Below, one piece after another: positions 21,500-33,474 of a stretch of DNA of 64,000 nt (its first letter is position 1; each line of letters begins with the position of its first letter). The DNA lies in contig JARWKL010000008.1 in NCBI GenBank assembly GCA_029961685.1, positions 3,908,501 through 3,972,500 of the forward strand, in the 5' to 3' direction. Origin of the DNA: Aristolochia californica. Its lineage: Eukaryota; Streptophyta; Magnoliopsida; Piperales; Aristolochiaceae. The position numbers were made by a program, and so were the translations under genes. Below the pieces are notes generated by a model, which was not told where the DNA came from, made no database searches, and saw only the letters and a list, made by a program, of their open reading frames with translations.

Positions 21500-23090
21500 T
21501 CTGTAGGTGCTTACTTCAAATTGCTGTTAGGAGGCGGAATGCAGCGATGTTGTTGCCGACGTTTTGTTGGCTTTCCAGAATTTTTCTTCTGCCACTGCGC
21601 TAAAAGTTTCTGTACTTGTGCGGAAATTCAGAATCCTCTAAAGCTTTATCCAGGTTCTGTGCTTGATTCTCTCAAGTACACAATTCTTATCAAATTCTTT
21701 CACCAAAAAACAGGATCTATCAATCGGAGGAAAGCTAACTCATACTCACATGATTGTTACATCTCTTAAATTGTCTCTCTTTTTATCGAGCAATCCCCTA
21801 AATTTATATTGTAAATGTGGGATACAGATTCTGCTACTCTCATGTTCGATAAAATGCTTGAAAGGTATGTTGTTTCGTGGAACTCTGTCATTTGTGGATA
21901 TTCCCATGTAGGTCACAATGATAGGGCTGTAAAATTGTACCTGGCTGCCTTGAGGGTTGCAGTTAAGCTCGATAAATTTACTTATGCTTGTGTATTAAGT
22001 GCCTGTGCTCAATCTGGGATCTGCAAGCTGGTAAGATGATCCATGGACTCATTGTTGTTGGTGGTTTTGGATTCCAAAATTTTGTGGTGAACTCATTCAT
22101 ATCTACTTGAAGTGTGGTAGGATTGATCAGGCAAGATTTCTGTTTGACAACATGGTGAGTAAGACACCGTTTCATGGAATTTTTTGATTTCTGCATATCT
22201 TTGGATTGGTTTAACTAAGGAAACATTCTGGGTTTTCACTCAGATGCTGCAAAGCAGATGGAATAAGAACACTTACGCTTTCAGTAGTGTTCTTAAGGGA
22301 TGTTCGATTTCTGACAATGAAGAAAGTTTTGGAAAGATAATTCATGGAACGTGGATGTTGTGGGTGGTGCCATGCTCGACATGTAGGCAAGTGTTGGAGG
22401 GCTAAAAGATGCAATCAAAGTTTTCAAACTCATGTCTAATCAGAATCTAGTTCCATACACTCAACCTGTTCTAATACCACTTGGGATGCCTATTGTTCAT
22501 TTCTCTTAAGATTTCTCAATGTGGGTCTGTCTCTTTCTTTTAATGAAATCTCGATTTCTCATTGATAAAAAAATGTAGAGAGATTCTCAATTAGGGAAGA
22601 AATGGCCCCTGTAGGCTTCCTTGGATTCACCTCTCTATCAACAGAGAACATCTTGTAAAGGCACTAAGAGACCTGAGTATGCTACCAGAATGTGAAGTAG
22701 AAATGAGACTCAAAGAGGAAACACAGCAAATGGATTCATATTACAGGCTAACTTGAAGTTAGAGATTTTTCTGTTAAATATGTTAGAAGACAAATCTATT
22801 CAAAACTATTCCTCTAGTGGCGTCTTTCCCATTGCTTTCAGGTGTACATTTGCTGCCTACATCCCTTGGGCTTGGCTGACTCTATTATTACTGAACTCTC
22901 AGCTCTGGTGCATGGCTTGAAGATATTCAAGAGCAGATTGAGAAGAATGGGCTTGACTGACTCTATTGTTGCCGAGCTTTTTCCCAATGGTTTTCACATG
23001 GATGTGCATGCCCCCCACTGTAGATCTCTCTTGAGATTTCCTCTTCTTAATGTTTATTCTGAAGTGCTATTCTTGATGTTTAAGGAATCT
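21500..23090 (+). pseudogene. Pentatricopeptide repeat (PPR) protein pseudogene
   Basis: PPR proteins bind organellar RNAs. Typical PPR text appears in several frames: LYCKCG then DSATLMFDKMLERYVVSWNS and DKFTYACVLSACAQSG (about 21810-22035), then KCGRIDQARFLFDNM (about 22110), then KETFWVFTQMLQSRWNKNTY with AFSSVLKGCSISDNEES (about 22215-22330). At least three frameshifts and several stops separate these blocks. At about 22855-23000 a stretch containing LVHGLKIF and SRLRRMG may be the remnant of the E/DYW-type C-terminal region. No open frame joins them, so the gene is dead. The first 300 bases are too eroded to locate a start. Confidence 0.75.
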
Positions 23091-23099
23091 AACTAGGCA

Positions 23100-24244
23100 A
23101 ATATTTATCTGATTTATAAAATCTTCTTGTGTTTATACTTTTACATTGTTGGATGAGAATGAGAATGGAAAAATCCTCCTTTCATGTGTCTCAACACCTT
23201 GCAAATCCTCCCCCATAATTGAAATTTCTCTCTTGCCAGTTGCATAACCTTTTCCTTTTCAAGTTTATTAAATCTATCATAAATGTAGCATATGGGAAAA
23301 TGTAGTCTTAAGTGTCACATGGATGGGTCCACTATTAAAGGTGCCATGGCACTCTCTCATTTCATTCTTACATTATTCAAAGTTTGAACCATTAGATGTG
23401 AACTTTCAACTACTCCACATATTAGAGGGCCACCTCTCTCCAATACCTCTTTGTCCACTTATGTACACTATGTCAACATCTCATTGATATTAGGGTTTAG
23501 TTTTATTTTTGTATGAACAAATCATTATTTGTTATAGGATTATGCAAATATGATGCTTGAAAGAGTTTTTAGTAAGTTTTTAAATCCGAGTAAGATCCAT
23601 GGTTCCACACGTTGTCGAATCGATTTATGATTTGGGTGAGTTAACAAAGTGGTTCTCCACCATTGTTTCCTATGGAGGCACAAATGCAAGAAAATTGGTG
23701 AAAAAGAATTTTTTTCCAATCTTAATATTTTTAATGAGAAAATTAGTCAAAGAAAAAATTAATTTTATGGCGACACAAACGGTCTCAGAGGTGAACTATG
23801 AAAAATTCAAATCGGACTCGATTTAAATTGTTTTACTCAAAACTCATTTTAATCTGCAAATTGCACTCTTTAACGAGTCAACTCGTGAATTTGGGTAAAA
23901 TAAGAAAGAGATTAGTTTCTCATATGGGGTTATTTTAATTGTTAATGATGTCAAATTAATATTCAGGTTTAATTTGAAAGTGAGGGTATTTTGGGTTTTT
24001 CAAGTACCATAAAATTATCTCTATCACTTTCCAACGTCCCCACCAAAAAAGTGGGCCCCGTCATTTGTTGCTGGACATAATCACTTGCGCCACAAGGAAA
24101 GGGACGAAGGCATGAAAATTAAATTCATAAATCACCCATATCAGAGGCTCGTGAGACGCTTCCCTCGGCGTCCTCACTGTCTACCAAGAGAGCATCAAAT
24201 AAAAACTTTTTTCTTCCCCCTCCCCTTTCATCTACGCGTCGTTA
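23100..24244. other. Intergenic; nothing recognised apart from the promoter of the next gene
   Basis: AT-rich DNA without coding structure. The last 150 bases form the probable leader and promoter of the small membrane-protein gene at 24245. Confidence 0.4.
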
Positions 24245-24631
24245 ATGGCATACGGAAGCAGAAGAGAGTCCTCCATCTTCGATGCCTTCACCCTCTCTCC
24301 CCTCCCCTATCCAGTCCTCCTCATACTGGCCATCGTCCTCCTCCCTCTCTCCATCTCCTGGTCCTACTCCTACGAAGAAACTGCCGAAAGCGCCGAAGAA
24401 GGCTTCAACTGGGCACTCATAGCCTCCCCCATCGTCCTCCTCCTCGCCGTTCATTGGCTCTCTTCCTTCGATTCCACCCAGTTGTTCCGCTCTTCTGCCG
24501 CCGATAAGCGGAGGCAGACCCACCGCCGCCCCATGGAAGGTCCTCCGCCCTGGGGGGCCGCGCTGCTCATCGTTCTACTTCTCGTCATGATCTCCTTCCA
24601 ATCTACCTTCCATGAAAAATGGTTTCCCTGA
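24245..24631 (+). CDS. Small membrane protein, uncharacterised plant family (128 aa)
   Basis: A single exon starts at the ATG in GTTAATGGCATACGG. Three hydrophobic segments are visible: YPVLLILAIVLLPLSISW (about residues 22-39), WALIASPIVLLLAVHWL (about 56-72) and WGAALLIVLLLVMISFQS (about 103-120), so probably a three-pass protein with a basic loop (KRRQTHRRP) between the second and third. The C-terminus reads MISFQSTFHEKWFP. The same layout and the same ending occur in the gene at 35625-36047 on the other strand, which confirms that both are real members of a family. No catalytic motif is seen and the function is unknown. Codon use is C-rich and unlike the flanking AT-rich DNA. Confidence 0.75.
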   Translation: MAYGSRRESSIFDAFTLSPLPYPVLLILAIVLLPLSISWSYSYEETAESAEEGFNWALIASPIVLLLAVHWLSSFDSTQLFRSSAADKRRQTHRRPMEGPPPWGAALLIVLLLVMISFQSTFHEKWFP

Positions 24632-25890
24632 TGTATATCCCTGCACCCTTTCTTAATATACTTGATCCGATCTCTCAATCTGCTTCTGGGTTAATCATTT
24701 CTCTTTTGGCTTTAATAATCTAAGAGGCCTTACATGTTGTGAATTTTATGGGTTTTAATTGTCATGTCATATAGATGATGAATTTTTACTGTCTAAATTC
24801 TGATCAGCCAGTGGAAGCAGAAATGTGCGTTTGTTATCTGTGTTCCTCAGATGTTTCCTTCACGATCTGATCATGATCATCTGATTATTCTTGAAGTTAT
24901 AAGTGAAAATCGATTGACCTTTGGACTGAAAGTACTGAACAAGCATTTCTTTTATTTCTTTTCTCAAGGTGAATACTGAAGAATGTCCACCTGCAACTAA
25001 TCATTCTGATATATCTTTAAAAAACTAGAAAGATCGTCTTCAAAGTGCCAAATATTTTATTTAAAATTAGAAGAAAGAACAACTTTTAACGTCTGGCCAG
25101 TTTTATTGCCTACCTTTCTGGTATTTTGTTAGCCACGTTCTGGAAACTGACCAGAAAAGGCGGCCCAACCACATTCATTTGGTCCGATTGGATTTCGATA
25201 CATTCCGGTGAAGACACATGTGAATTGAAAAATATATTAAATTCCTCACCCATTGCTTCAAGCTAGGTCAAAGTTCTTCCTCTGAAATCAGATAATACGA
25301 AAGTTCTTCAAGCAAGGTAAGAAGCGGTAGCCGGTAGTTAATACTAGAGATTAGGGTTTCTCTGCTGTCACCCTTCCTGCCCTCGTCGTTCCGGAGTTCC
25401 AATTCCCGTGATACTCGTCGAATTCCTTCTTTTTCTAGCAAGAATCTCCCCTCTTCCAGCGAGTTTCATCTGTTTCTTCCCTTCGAGATTGTCTTCGTCG
25501 TTGGATCTGCACTGGCGCTGCTCTCCCATCCGACAACTAGATCCAAGCCATCCTCCGCCGCCGTCGTTGCAAGATTTCCTCCTCCTGCCCCCATTGTCTT
25601 CCTCGTCAACTGCTCTCGTCCTTCGTCAAATAGATGAAAACCTCATATCCCTTCAAATTTTGTAACTAAAGGTGAATAACATTTACTTAAATTGGGTTTA
25701 ACTTAGATAATCCCTTTCATTAAGTAGCTATTAAGTAAAAATTTTAAATAAATTTTTTTATGCTTGATTTACAGCTTTGTTTTGATATACCACCAAATCA
25801 CCAAATCTAATAAATATTAAGTAATGAATCGGATAAGATATGAATAATACATTATAATTCACATGAAATCTATATTATTTTTATATTTAT
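24632..25890. other. Intergenic; one weak reading frame
   Basis: The 3' region of the preceding gene is followed by unremarkable DNA. At 25408-25665 an open frame rich in Leu, Ser and Pro lies in locally CT-rich DNA that resembles a plant 5' leader or a lost first exon. It has no recognisable domain and is followed by AT-rich repeats, so I do not call a gene. Confidence 0.35.
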
Positions 25891-26960
25891 TAATTGGTTA
25901 CAGGAAAAATAATCAATAAATTTTAGTAATAATGAGTGATAAACCCTTAACTAATTAATATTATCACATTAAAAATGAAATAATAATGCTAATATCAAGC
26001 ATTAATATGCTAATTATTATTACAATTTTTTAATTATTAATATAATATTTATCTTAATTATTACTATAAACAATAGTAAGGTCTTAAAAGATAAAGAAAT
26101 TTAAGCTGTCATGTGCAACTAAAATAATTAACCCTAACTAAATGAATAATGAAGAGAAAATTATATATATGTTTATTTTATATGGCAATTATGAACATAT
26201 AATTAATAAATTTATTAAATACTTAAAAAATATTGTCAATTTAATTAATTCATATATTATTATGTTTTACTCACAAATTTATGATCAATAAGACTCCTAA
26301 ATTTCTACATAAAAACAATAATATTATAATAAAATGACAAAAAATAGTCAATAAAATTTAGCAATAATAACGATAAAATCTAAACTAATAAATATTACCA
26401 CATTAAATATGTAACATAATGCAAATATCAAGCATTAATAAGTTACTTAAGATTAATAGACTACTATAACTATTATTATTATTAACTATATTAATAATTA
26501 TTACTATGACAATTGTTTAAATTATTAATATTATTTAAAGTATAAAACTCTAATTAAAGTGATGAAAAAATAAAAATAATTAACCTTAAATAAATGAATA
26601 ATAAAGAGCAAGTTATGTCTATGTTTATTTTATTTTTCAATTATGAACACATAATTAATATATTTGCTAAACAATTAAAAAAATAATGTTAATTTTATTA
26701 AAATATTAGTATATTTTAATTACACATTTATGATCAATAAGACTAATAAATTTCTACATAATAAAAATATAATATCATTGTAATAAAAAAAAGAACAATA
26801 ATCAATAAAATTTAGTAGTAATAATTGATAAAGCCTGAATATTACCACATTAAATATGTAACAAGAATACTAATATCAAGCATTAATATGTTAATTACTA
26901 TTGGTAGACTATTACTACCACTACTAATTGTTAGTAAAATTATTTTAATTATTAACAATT
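25890..26960. repeat. AT-rich tandem repeat of about 433-448 bp, 2.5 copies
   Basis: AATATCAAGCATTAATA recurs at 25991, 26424 and 26872, and the preceding AATCAATAAAATTTAG and ATTA(C/T)CACATTAAA blocks keep the same order each time. Copies are diverged and non-coding. Confidence 0.8.
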
Positions 26961-27354
26961 ATGACTATTAGTAAAATAAAGTAAAATTTTAAAATCCTAT
27001 TTTAATTTAAGTAGGAATGAACACAAGGTCAAATGGAAAGAGTCCTAAAATTACATTCGCTAACCATAAGTTTTTCATATTAAAATTATTATTAAGGTGT
27101 TTCTTTATCTCTATTATTTTGATATTCAAATTTTATAACATAAAGACGTAAAATAATGAAAGACCTCTCACATATTTTTCATTACATAGATTTGTCAAAA
27201 TAACATATATTGGAACCAAAAGAAATGATCATCCTATCAAAAGTTTCAGTGTCTAAGAGCTTATTTTATACCATTTAAGGATTTGACTAACTTACACACT
27301 TTATTTTCTTGACTAGGAAATGCAAAACCATTTTGCAGCTCCATATAAATTTGT

Positions 27355-27800
27355 TAAAGAATAATCCCACATGGATTAGTTAGTACAAAGATTTTGAGTT
27401 GATTAGTTGGGAAAGAGTTCTCCTAAGTTGGCTAGTAATTTTGGGATAAGCCTTGGACCCAATTTAACATGGTCTCAAGCAAGTACTCATAACATTCGAC
27501 CCAAATTATCCACGTGCCTATAGTTGAGAGAGAGTGTTAAGGAATAGTTCCACATGGATTAGTGAGATTAAAGATTTTAAGTTTATTAGTTGGTAGAAGA
27601 GGTTTCTTACGAGGCTAGTCATTTTGGGATAGGCCTTGGACCCAATTTAACATGGTATCAGTGCAAGTATTCGTATGTGGGCATTCCACCCAAAATATCC
27701 ACGTCACACGTGAGGGCCTCCACCTAAATTATCCACGTGCCTACACATGAGGGCCTCCACCCAAATTATCCATGTGCCTACTCGTGAGGGGGAGTATTAA
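27355..27800. repeat. Older copies of the CCCACATGGATTAG module
   Basis: A module beginning GGAATA(A/G)T(C/T)CCACATGGATTAG and ending GGACCCAATTTAACATGGT occurs at about 27360 and 27540 before the regular 548-bp array starts. This text is a common dispersed plant repeat. Confidence 0.6.
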
Positions 27801-29021
27801 GGAATAATCCCACATGGATTAGTGAGTACAAAGATCTTGAGTTTATTAGTTGGGAAAGAGGTTTCCTAGGTTGGCTAGTCATTTTGGGATAGACCTTAGA
27901 CCCAATTTAACAAAATTTCTTCTGCTAATTCGTCATTAAGAAAAGAGGTTTTAACATCCATTTGATGGATTTCAAGGTTATAAGATGGAACCAATGCAAT
28001 AAGTACTTGAACAATCGTTATCTTAGTGACAAATAATAAGTATTGAAAAAGACAATTCCTTTTCTTTGATAAAACCTTCAACAATTAATCTAGCTTTGTA
28101 CTTTTCTATGGGCTCATCAGTACGTTTCCTCCATTTGCATCCAATTGGTTTAAACCTTAGAGGTAAGTTTGTGGGATAGACCTTGGACCCAATTTAACAT
28201 GGTACCAAAGTGAGTACTCGTATGTGGGCCTCCACCCAAATTATCCACGTACCTACACGTGAGGGATTCCATCCAAATTATCCATGTGCCTACACGTGAG
28301 GGTCACCACCCATATTATCCATGTGCCTACTCGTGAGGGGGAGTGTTAGGAATAGTCCTACATGGATTAGTGAGTACAAAGATCTTGAGTTTATTAGTTG
28401 GGAAAGAGGTTTCCTAGGTTAGCTAGTCATTTTGGGATTGACCTTGGACCCACTTTAACAAAATTTCTTCTACTAATTCGTCATTAAGAAAAGAGGCTTT
28501 AACATCCATTTGATGGATTTCAAGGTTATAAGATGGAACCAATGCAATAAGTATTTGAACTATCGTTATCTTAGTGACAAATAATAAGTATTGAAAGAGA
28601 CAATTCCTTTTCTTTGATAAAACCTTCAACAATTAATCTAGCTTTGTACTTTTCTATGGGCTCATCAGTATGTTTCCTCCATTTGCATCCAATTGGTTTA
28701 AACCTTAGAGGTAAGTTTGTGGGATAGACCTTGGACCCAATTTAACATGGTACCAAAGTGAGTACTCGTATGTGGGCCTCCACCCAAATTATCCACGTGC
28801 CTACACATGAGGGATTCCATCCAAATTATCCATGTGCCTACACGTGAGGGCCACCACCCAAATTATCCATGTGCCTACTCGTGAGGGGGAGTGTTAGGAA
28901 TAGTCCCATATGGATTAGTGAGTACAAAGATCTTGAGTTTATTAGTTGGGAAAGAGGTTTCCTAGGTTAGCTAGTCATTTTGGGATTGACCTTGGACCCA
29001 CTTTAACAAAATTTCTTCTGC
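27801..29021. repeat. 548-bp tandem repeat carrying a copia reverse-transcriptase fragment
   Basis: Two full copies (27801-28348, 28349-28896) and a partial third (28897-29021) are aligned by GGAATA(A/G)TCC at 27801, 28349 and 28897. Each full unit joins a non-coding module (CCCACATGGATTAG to CCAATTTAACA) with a minus-strand fragment of Ty1/copia reverse transcriptase whose translation includes SYNLEIHQMDVK and SFLNDEL. Copies are highly similar, so the duplication is younger than the decayed element around it. Confidence 0.85.
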
Positions 29022-31690
29022 CCATGTATGGTGTGAAATATTAAATCTATTTCACATTTAATTGCTTCCTACCACAAGGATGCATCACTAGATTTCATGG
29101 CTTCAGTATGAGTCAATGGATCATCCGCTATAAGGAATGTATAAAAATCATCTCCACAGTTCTTTTCTATCCTAGGTCTCTTGCTCTGCCTAAGTTCAAT
29201 TTTGTGGCACTATTTTGATATCCTCGTTATGATATCAAGAAGTTTCACCTTCTTCAAATTTCCACTTTTCTTTCATAGTTCTTCTTTGAATTTCTTTTCA
29301 ATCCTAGGTCTCTTGCTCTGCCTAAGTTCAATTTTGTGGCACTATTTTGATATCCTTATTATGTTATCTAGAAGTTTCACCTACTTCAAATTTTCTCTTT
29401 TCTTTCATAGGAAACACATTTTCAAAAAACATAGCATAATCAAATTCTTTAATCGTATTTATAGAAATTCCAGGTAAATTTGAATGTATCACTAAGAACC
29501 GATCTAAATTATTTTTTTACATATCCTATGAAAGATGCATCTTAAATTTTAGGACTCATCATCTTGTTAAGTTAGTTTTAAATATAGAAAGACAATCACA
29601 AACTTTAAATTACTAAAGACTACGTCTTCTATACCACCCTAACACTTATGGTATTTTTTATTATCCTTGTATGAAATATGATTGAGTATTTTATATGCTA
29701 AAAGTAAATTTAGAAAGACAATCACAGACTTTAAAGTACTAAAGACTACGTCTTCTATACCACCCTAACTCTTATGGTATTTTTTTATTATCCTTGTATG
29801 AAATATGATTAAGTATTTTATATGCTAAAATTAAAGCTTCTACCTACAAAATCTTGGGAAGACCAGAAAATAGAGTTAATCATGTCTAAAAATATTTTAT
29901 TTTTTATTTTATCAACTCCATTGGACTAAGGAGTTGTAGTCTCATGAATGATGCCATGTTCCTCATAGAATTTTTCAAATTCTATAAAATTATATTCTTC
30001 TCCTCTATCTGACTTAAGTCTTTTTTTTTTATATTTTGGTTTTTATTTTCAATTTTTGGTTTATAAATTTTAAAATTTCCTAACGCTTCATCTTCAATCT
30101 TGATTAAATACACGTAGCAGTATTTTGACATATCATCTATAAAGGTAATAAAATATTTTTTTCTCCTTTGGTCATAACACCATCCATCTCATAGATGTCA
30201 CTGGGTATGAGCTCTAGTATGGTAAAAACTCTACTTGTTAACTTAAATGGGTTTCTAGGTTGTTTCGATTCTTCATTCTCACATTATTTTTTAAATCTAA
30301 ATTAGTTTTGGGTATTAAGTCTAAGTTCATCATTCTTTTTAGAGTATTCATATTATGTGTGAAAGTCTATTGTGCCATAACTCAAAAGAATCGTATAACA
30401 TGACATAAGATGAAATTTTATTCTCATTAATACTCTTAGAAAAAAATATATTTAATTTAAATAATCCATGCAAAACATAACCCTTCCCTACAAAAGACCC
30501 ACCCTTAGTAATTACAACCTTATTTGACTCAAACACTAATTTATAGCTTAGTTGACTCAAAAGGAAACCACTAAGAAAATTCTTTCATACGTCCGGTATG
30601 TACTATATATTGTGGAGAGTAAGAGTGTCCCTGGATGTAAGCTTCAACTCTACTTCTCCTTTTTTGAGCACTTGCGAAACTGGAATTGCCCATTGTCACA
30701 GTTCTGCCTTTGACCTCTTGATAGGAAGAAAAAGAGGAAAAATCAAAACAAATATGCATAGTTGCTCCTTTGTCAATCTACCAATTAGATGGATTACATG
30801 TTTGATTTATCTCTAATATAGTTTTAGCTAACTTGTCATAAATTCCCGTTGAGCTAGTCCCAATTATCATATTCGCTTGAGGAGTTGTATTATCACCCTA
30901 CATTTTCTATTCTCCTTTCCTATGTCTGCATTATTTACTGAAACTAAATTTTTATTTAGGTTTACTAGGTATTTCTTGGGTTTCTTCTTTGTTAAGTTAG
31001 TCTTCTTTTATTCTATCAAATTTACTTTTTCGCTACCTTTAGAACCATTATCCAAGTTTTTCTCTTGTAATTTCTAAGTTTTTTCAATTTGAATTGAAAC
31101 CAACACTTCATCTAATGAGGGAAATTCTCTTATATGCTTTGTTTGGAGTTTGCAGTTTGACCATAATGGTGGAAGTTTTTCTATGAGAGTAGAAGTTTGA
31201 ATTATATCATCTATAGCAATACTGTTGGCGACGATCTTAGTGATAATATTTTGAATCTCATGTGCTTGATCGTTCATTGATTTTCCATGTACCATTATGT
31301 ATGTGGAATACTCTCCTATAAAAAACTATTATTCGGATTCAGTTTCTTGCTTGTACTGTGTCTCTAAAGTTTGACAAAAAACCTCTTACAGTTTTAACAT
31401 CAGAGTATAGGTAATATAAACTATTGTCAAGCACTAATGATAAAGTTACGAAACAAATAATCATCCTTATCATATTTGTGTTTAAATCCTGATGTCCCTG
31501 GTTCATGGTCTTCAAAATTATTTACGGGAGTTCCATTCACGATGACACAAAACAACTCTAAAGTTGTTAGCCAATATTCCATTCTTTTCTACCATCTATT
31601 GAAATTCTTCCCATCATACGATTCGGGTTTTAGTGTTTTATTAATGAATTTTTGGATTTCCCCATTCTAATATCTTAGAGGTTTGAATAT
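27896..31690 (-). mobile_element. Decayed Ty1/copia retrotransposon
   Basis: On the minus strand the pieces run in copia order. The gag region comes first (about 31690-31074, with DQAHEIQNIITKIVANSI and IEKLPPLWS). Next is a protease-flank remnant (30759-30571, with FSSYQEVKGRTVTMGN), then the GAG-pre-integrase domain (30560-30348, with FELWHNRLSHI), eroded integrase (about 30300-29030), and reverse-transcriptase fragments tandemly duplicated at 27896-28690. Stops and frameshifts break every domain and no flanking LTR pair is clear. RNase H is missing on the left. Confidence 0.8.
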
Positions 31691-32514
31691 CTTTCAAATT
31701 TGTTGGAAAAAAAATAACTCACAAAAATGAATAACACTTAATCAACCCAAATAAACGTTGGTGTCAATGCATACTTTTTACTGAACCGCATCACCAATCA
31801 CATTAATCAATAAACAATATCTCAAATAGGCCCAAGGCATATAATCACTGTCTTCAAAAGAGATTCACCTCCTTTAGTGCATTGGATGTTGGCAATCCCT
31901 CCCCAGGATACAATAGACATTTTTGCCCTCTTAGACATGCACAATACTAAGATGATCCTACACTCTATAGGACTTTTTATAACTGCTTGAACCGAATCAA
32001 ATAGAGGGCTTTTGTCCCTTTCTCTCAAGAAGACGAAGAATGCTTATCTTCTCTTTCAAAAGCTCAAATTTTCTTATTCGTCTCTCTTTCGTATTCTGTA
32101 GGTATAAAGTTTTTTTATTTCAAAGTAAAAAAATCCACTCCTTAATCTCTAGATTAATTAGGCTATCTAAATCTCTAACTGCTTGATTTGATAGTTCATA
32201 TCAACAACCTCAAATCTGGTTCAACTCTTGTATTATAAAATATCAATCTTTCCTAATTCCACATGTATCACACATATGACATGTGAAGCCCACATGCACA
32301 CACGTGTGTGCATGCTTGATCCCGTGTGAGACAACACACACGTGCATGCATGGACGCCTCACCCAGGTGCATGTGTCTCACACAAGGTCAAATGGAAGGA
32401 GGCCTGAGGCTTATAAGCCCCCATGTCCCTATTGCACCAAGTAATATTGGAGTTAAAGCTTCTTAAGTGATTTTCACACACAAGCATGTTGCACTTTAAT
32501 TAAAAAAAAAAAAA

Positions 32515-33021
32515 ATGGACTTCCGTGTAATTATGGGACCCACCTCTAACCTAACAGGAAAAAAAAAAAAACAAGCACATACAGTCGATCATGACCAGGG
32601 GTGGGATTCAGACCTGAACGCCGCATTCATCGTTACAGAATCTCAGTTTCCGGTGAAGTGCAAGACCGCACACCAGTTCATGCTCCAGTTCTCCACGGCG
32701 TCCAATTTTTTCACTTGCCAATCAGTCAACAAGGAGGGTCGTCGTTTTCAGCACGTTGATCATCGGAAGCTCAGTGACAGAGATGCGAGCTCCGATTGCC
32801 ATCTTAGATTCCATGTCTTTCCCACGGGTCCACCGGTGCCGGTGAAGAAGCAGAAGCTGCTGAAATTCGAAGACGTTTTCAAGTGTAGTCCCGGACGCTG
32901 GTTGGTAATAGGAGTGAAGTTGGATTTGAAGAAATCTTCTGTCTACTCTTTTCTTCTTCCTAGGAAAGATTACAGTTTTCTTCTTTCTTTATTTGTTTAT
33001 AACGGCTTTAACTGTAAATGA
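32515..33021 (+). CDS. Orphan reading frame, 168 aa, unrecognised
   Basis: The frame is open for 168 codons in DNA that is clearly less AT-rich than its surroundings. It contains KTAHQFMLQFSTASNFFTC in the middle, HLRFHVFPTGPPVPVKKQK later and a hydrophobic end. No signal peptide, repeat or familiar domain is visible. The first codons contain an A-rich run (GKKKKQ) that may be non-coding. It could be one exon of a gene, a gene fragment or a chance frame; the sequence after the stop also looks mildly coding. Nothing nearby suggests a function. Confidence 0.3.
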   Translation: MDFRVIMGPTSNLTGKKKKQAHTVDHDQGWDSDLNAAFIVTESQFPVKCKTAHQFMLQFSTASNFFTCQSVNKEGRRFQHVDHRKLSDRDASSDCHLRFHVFPTGPPVPVKKQKLLKFEDVFKCSPGRWLVIGVKLDLKKSSVYSFLLPRKDYSFLLSLFVYNGFNCK

Positions 33022-33474
33022 TCTCCAAAGGTTTTCTCATCTCTACCCCGACTTCTCTACCTTTAGTGGCCTCCATACCGAGTTAAAGATGCCGCCAATA
33101 TCAACAGCGAGTAATGGTGGTGATTCTAGTAGTGTTCACAACTCATAAGATCGAGTACAACTTCTGTTTGTAGTATCTTTATATCATGAATTTCTCAATA
33201 AAAAACATAAATGAAACTCATGAACATACTTCTTTGGCGTCAATTTCGGGCATGAGGCGTCTATCATCTCTTACGAACAGAGTGAATGGTGTTGTCTCAT
33301 TTATCGTAGTGACTCGTTGATGGCAACGTTCAGGCATACCCAAAGATTTTTATTAATCGTATAGTTAATGTTGTTTTTTAATCTCATTTCCAAGTCAAAT
33401 TATCGAAAGTTTAAATGAATTTTAATGGTTCATTTTCAATACACTTTCAATATTCAAATTTCTAGATTTTTTTT

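Noticed and set aside
25408..25665. A Leu/Ser/Pro-rich coding gene
   Set aside because: It has no domain, homologous text or splice partner; it is more like a CT-rich leader or lost first exon.
27801..29021. A CRISPR-like or regulatory direct-repeat array
   Set aside because: The units are 548 bp, contiguous, and carry a copia reverse-transcriptase fragment; this is a plant genome and the pattern is a tandem duplication.
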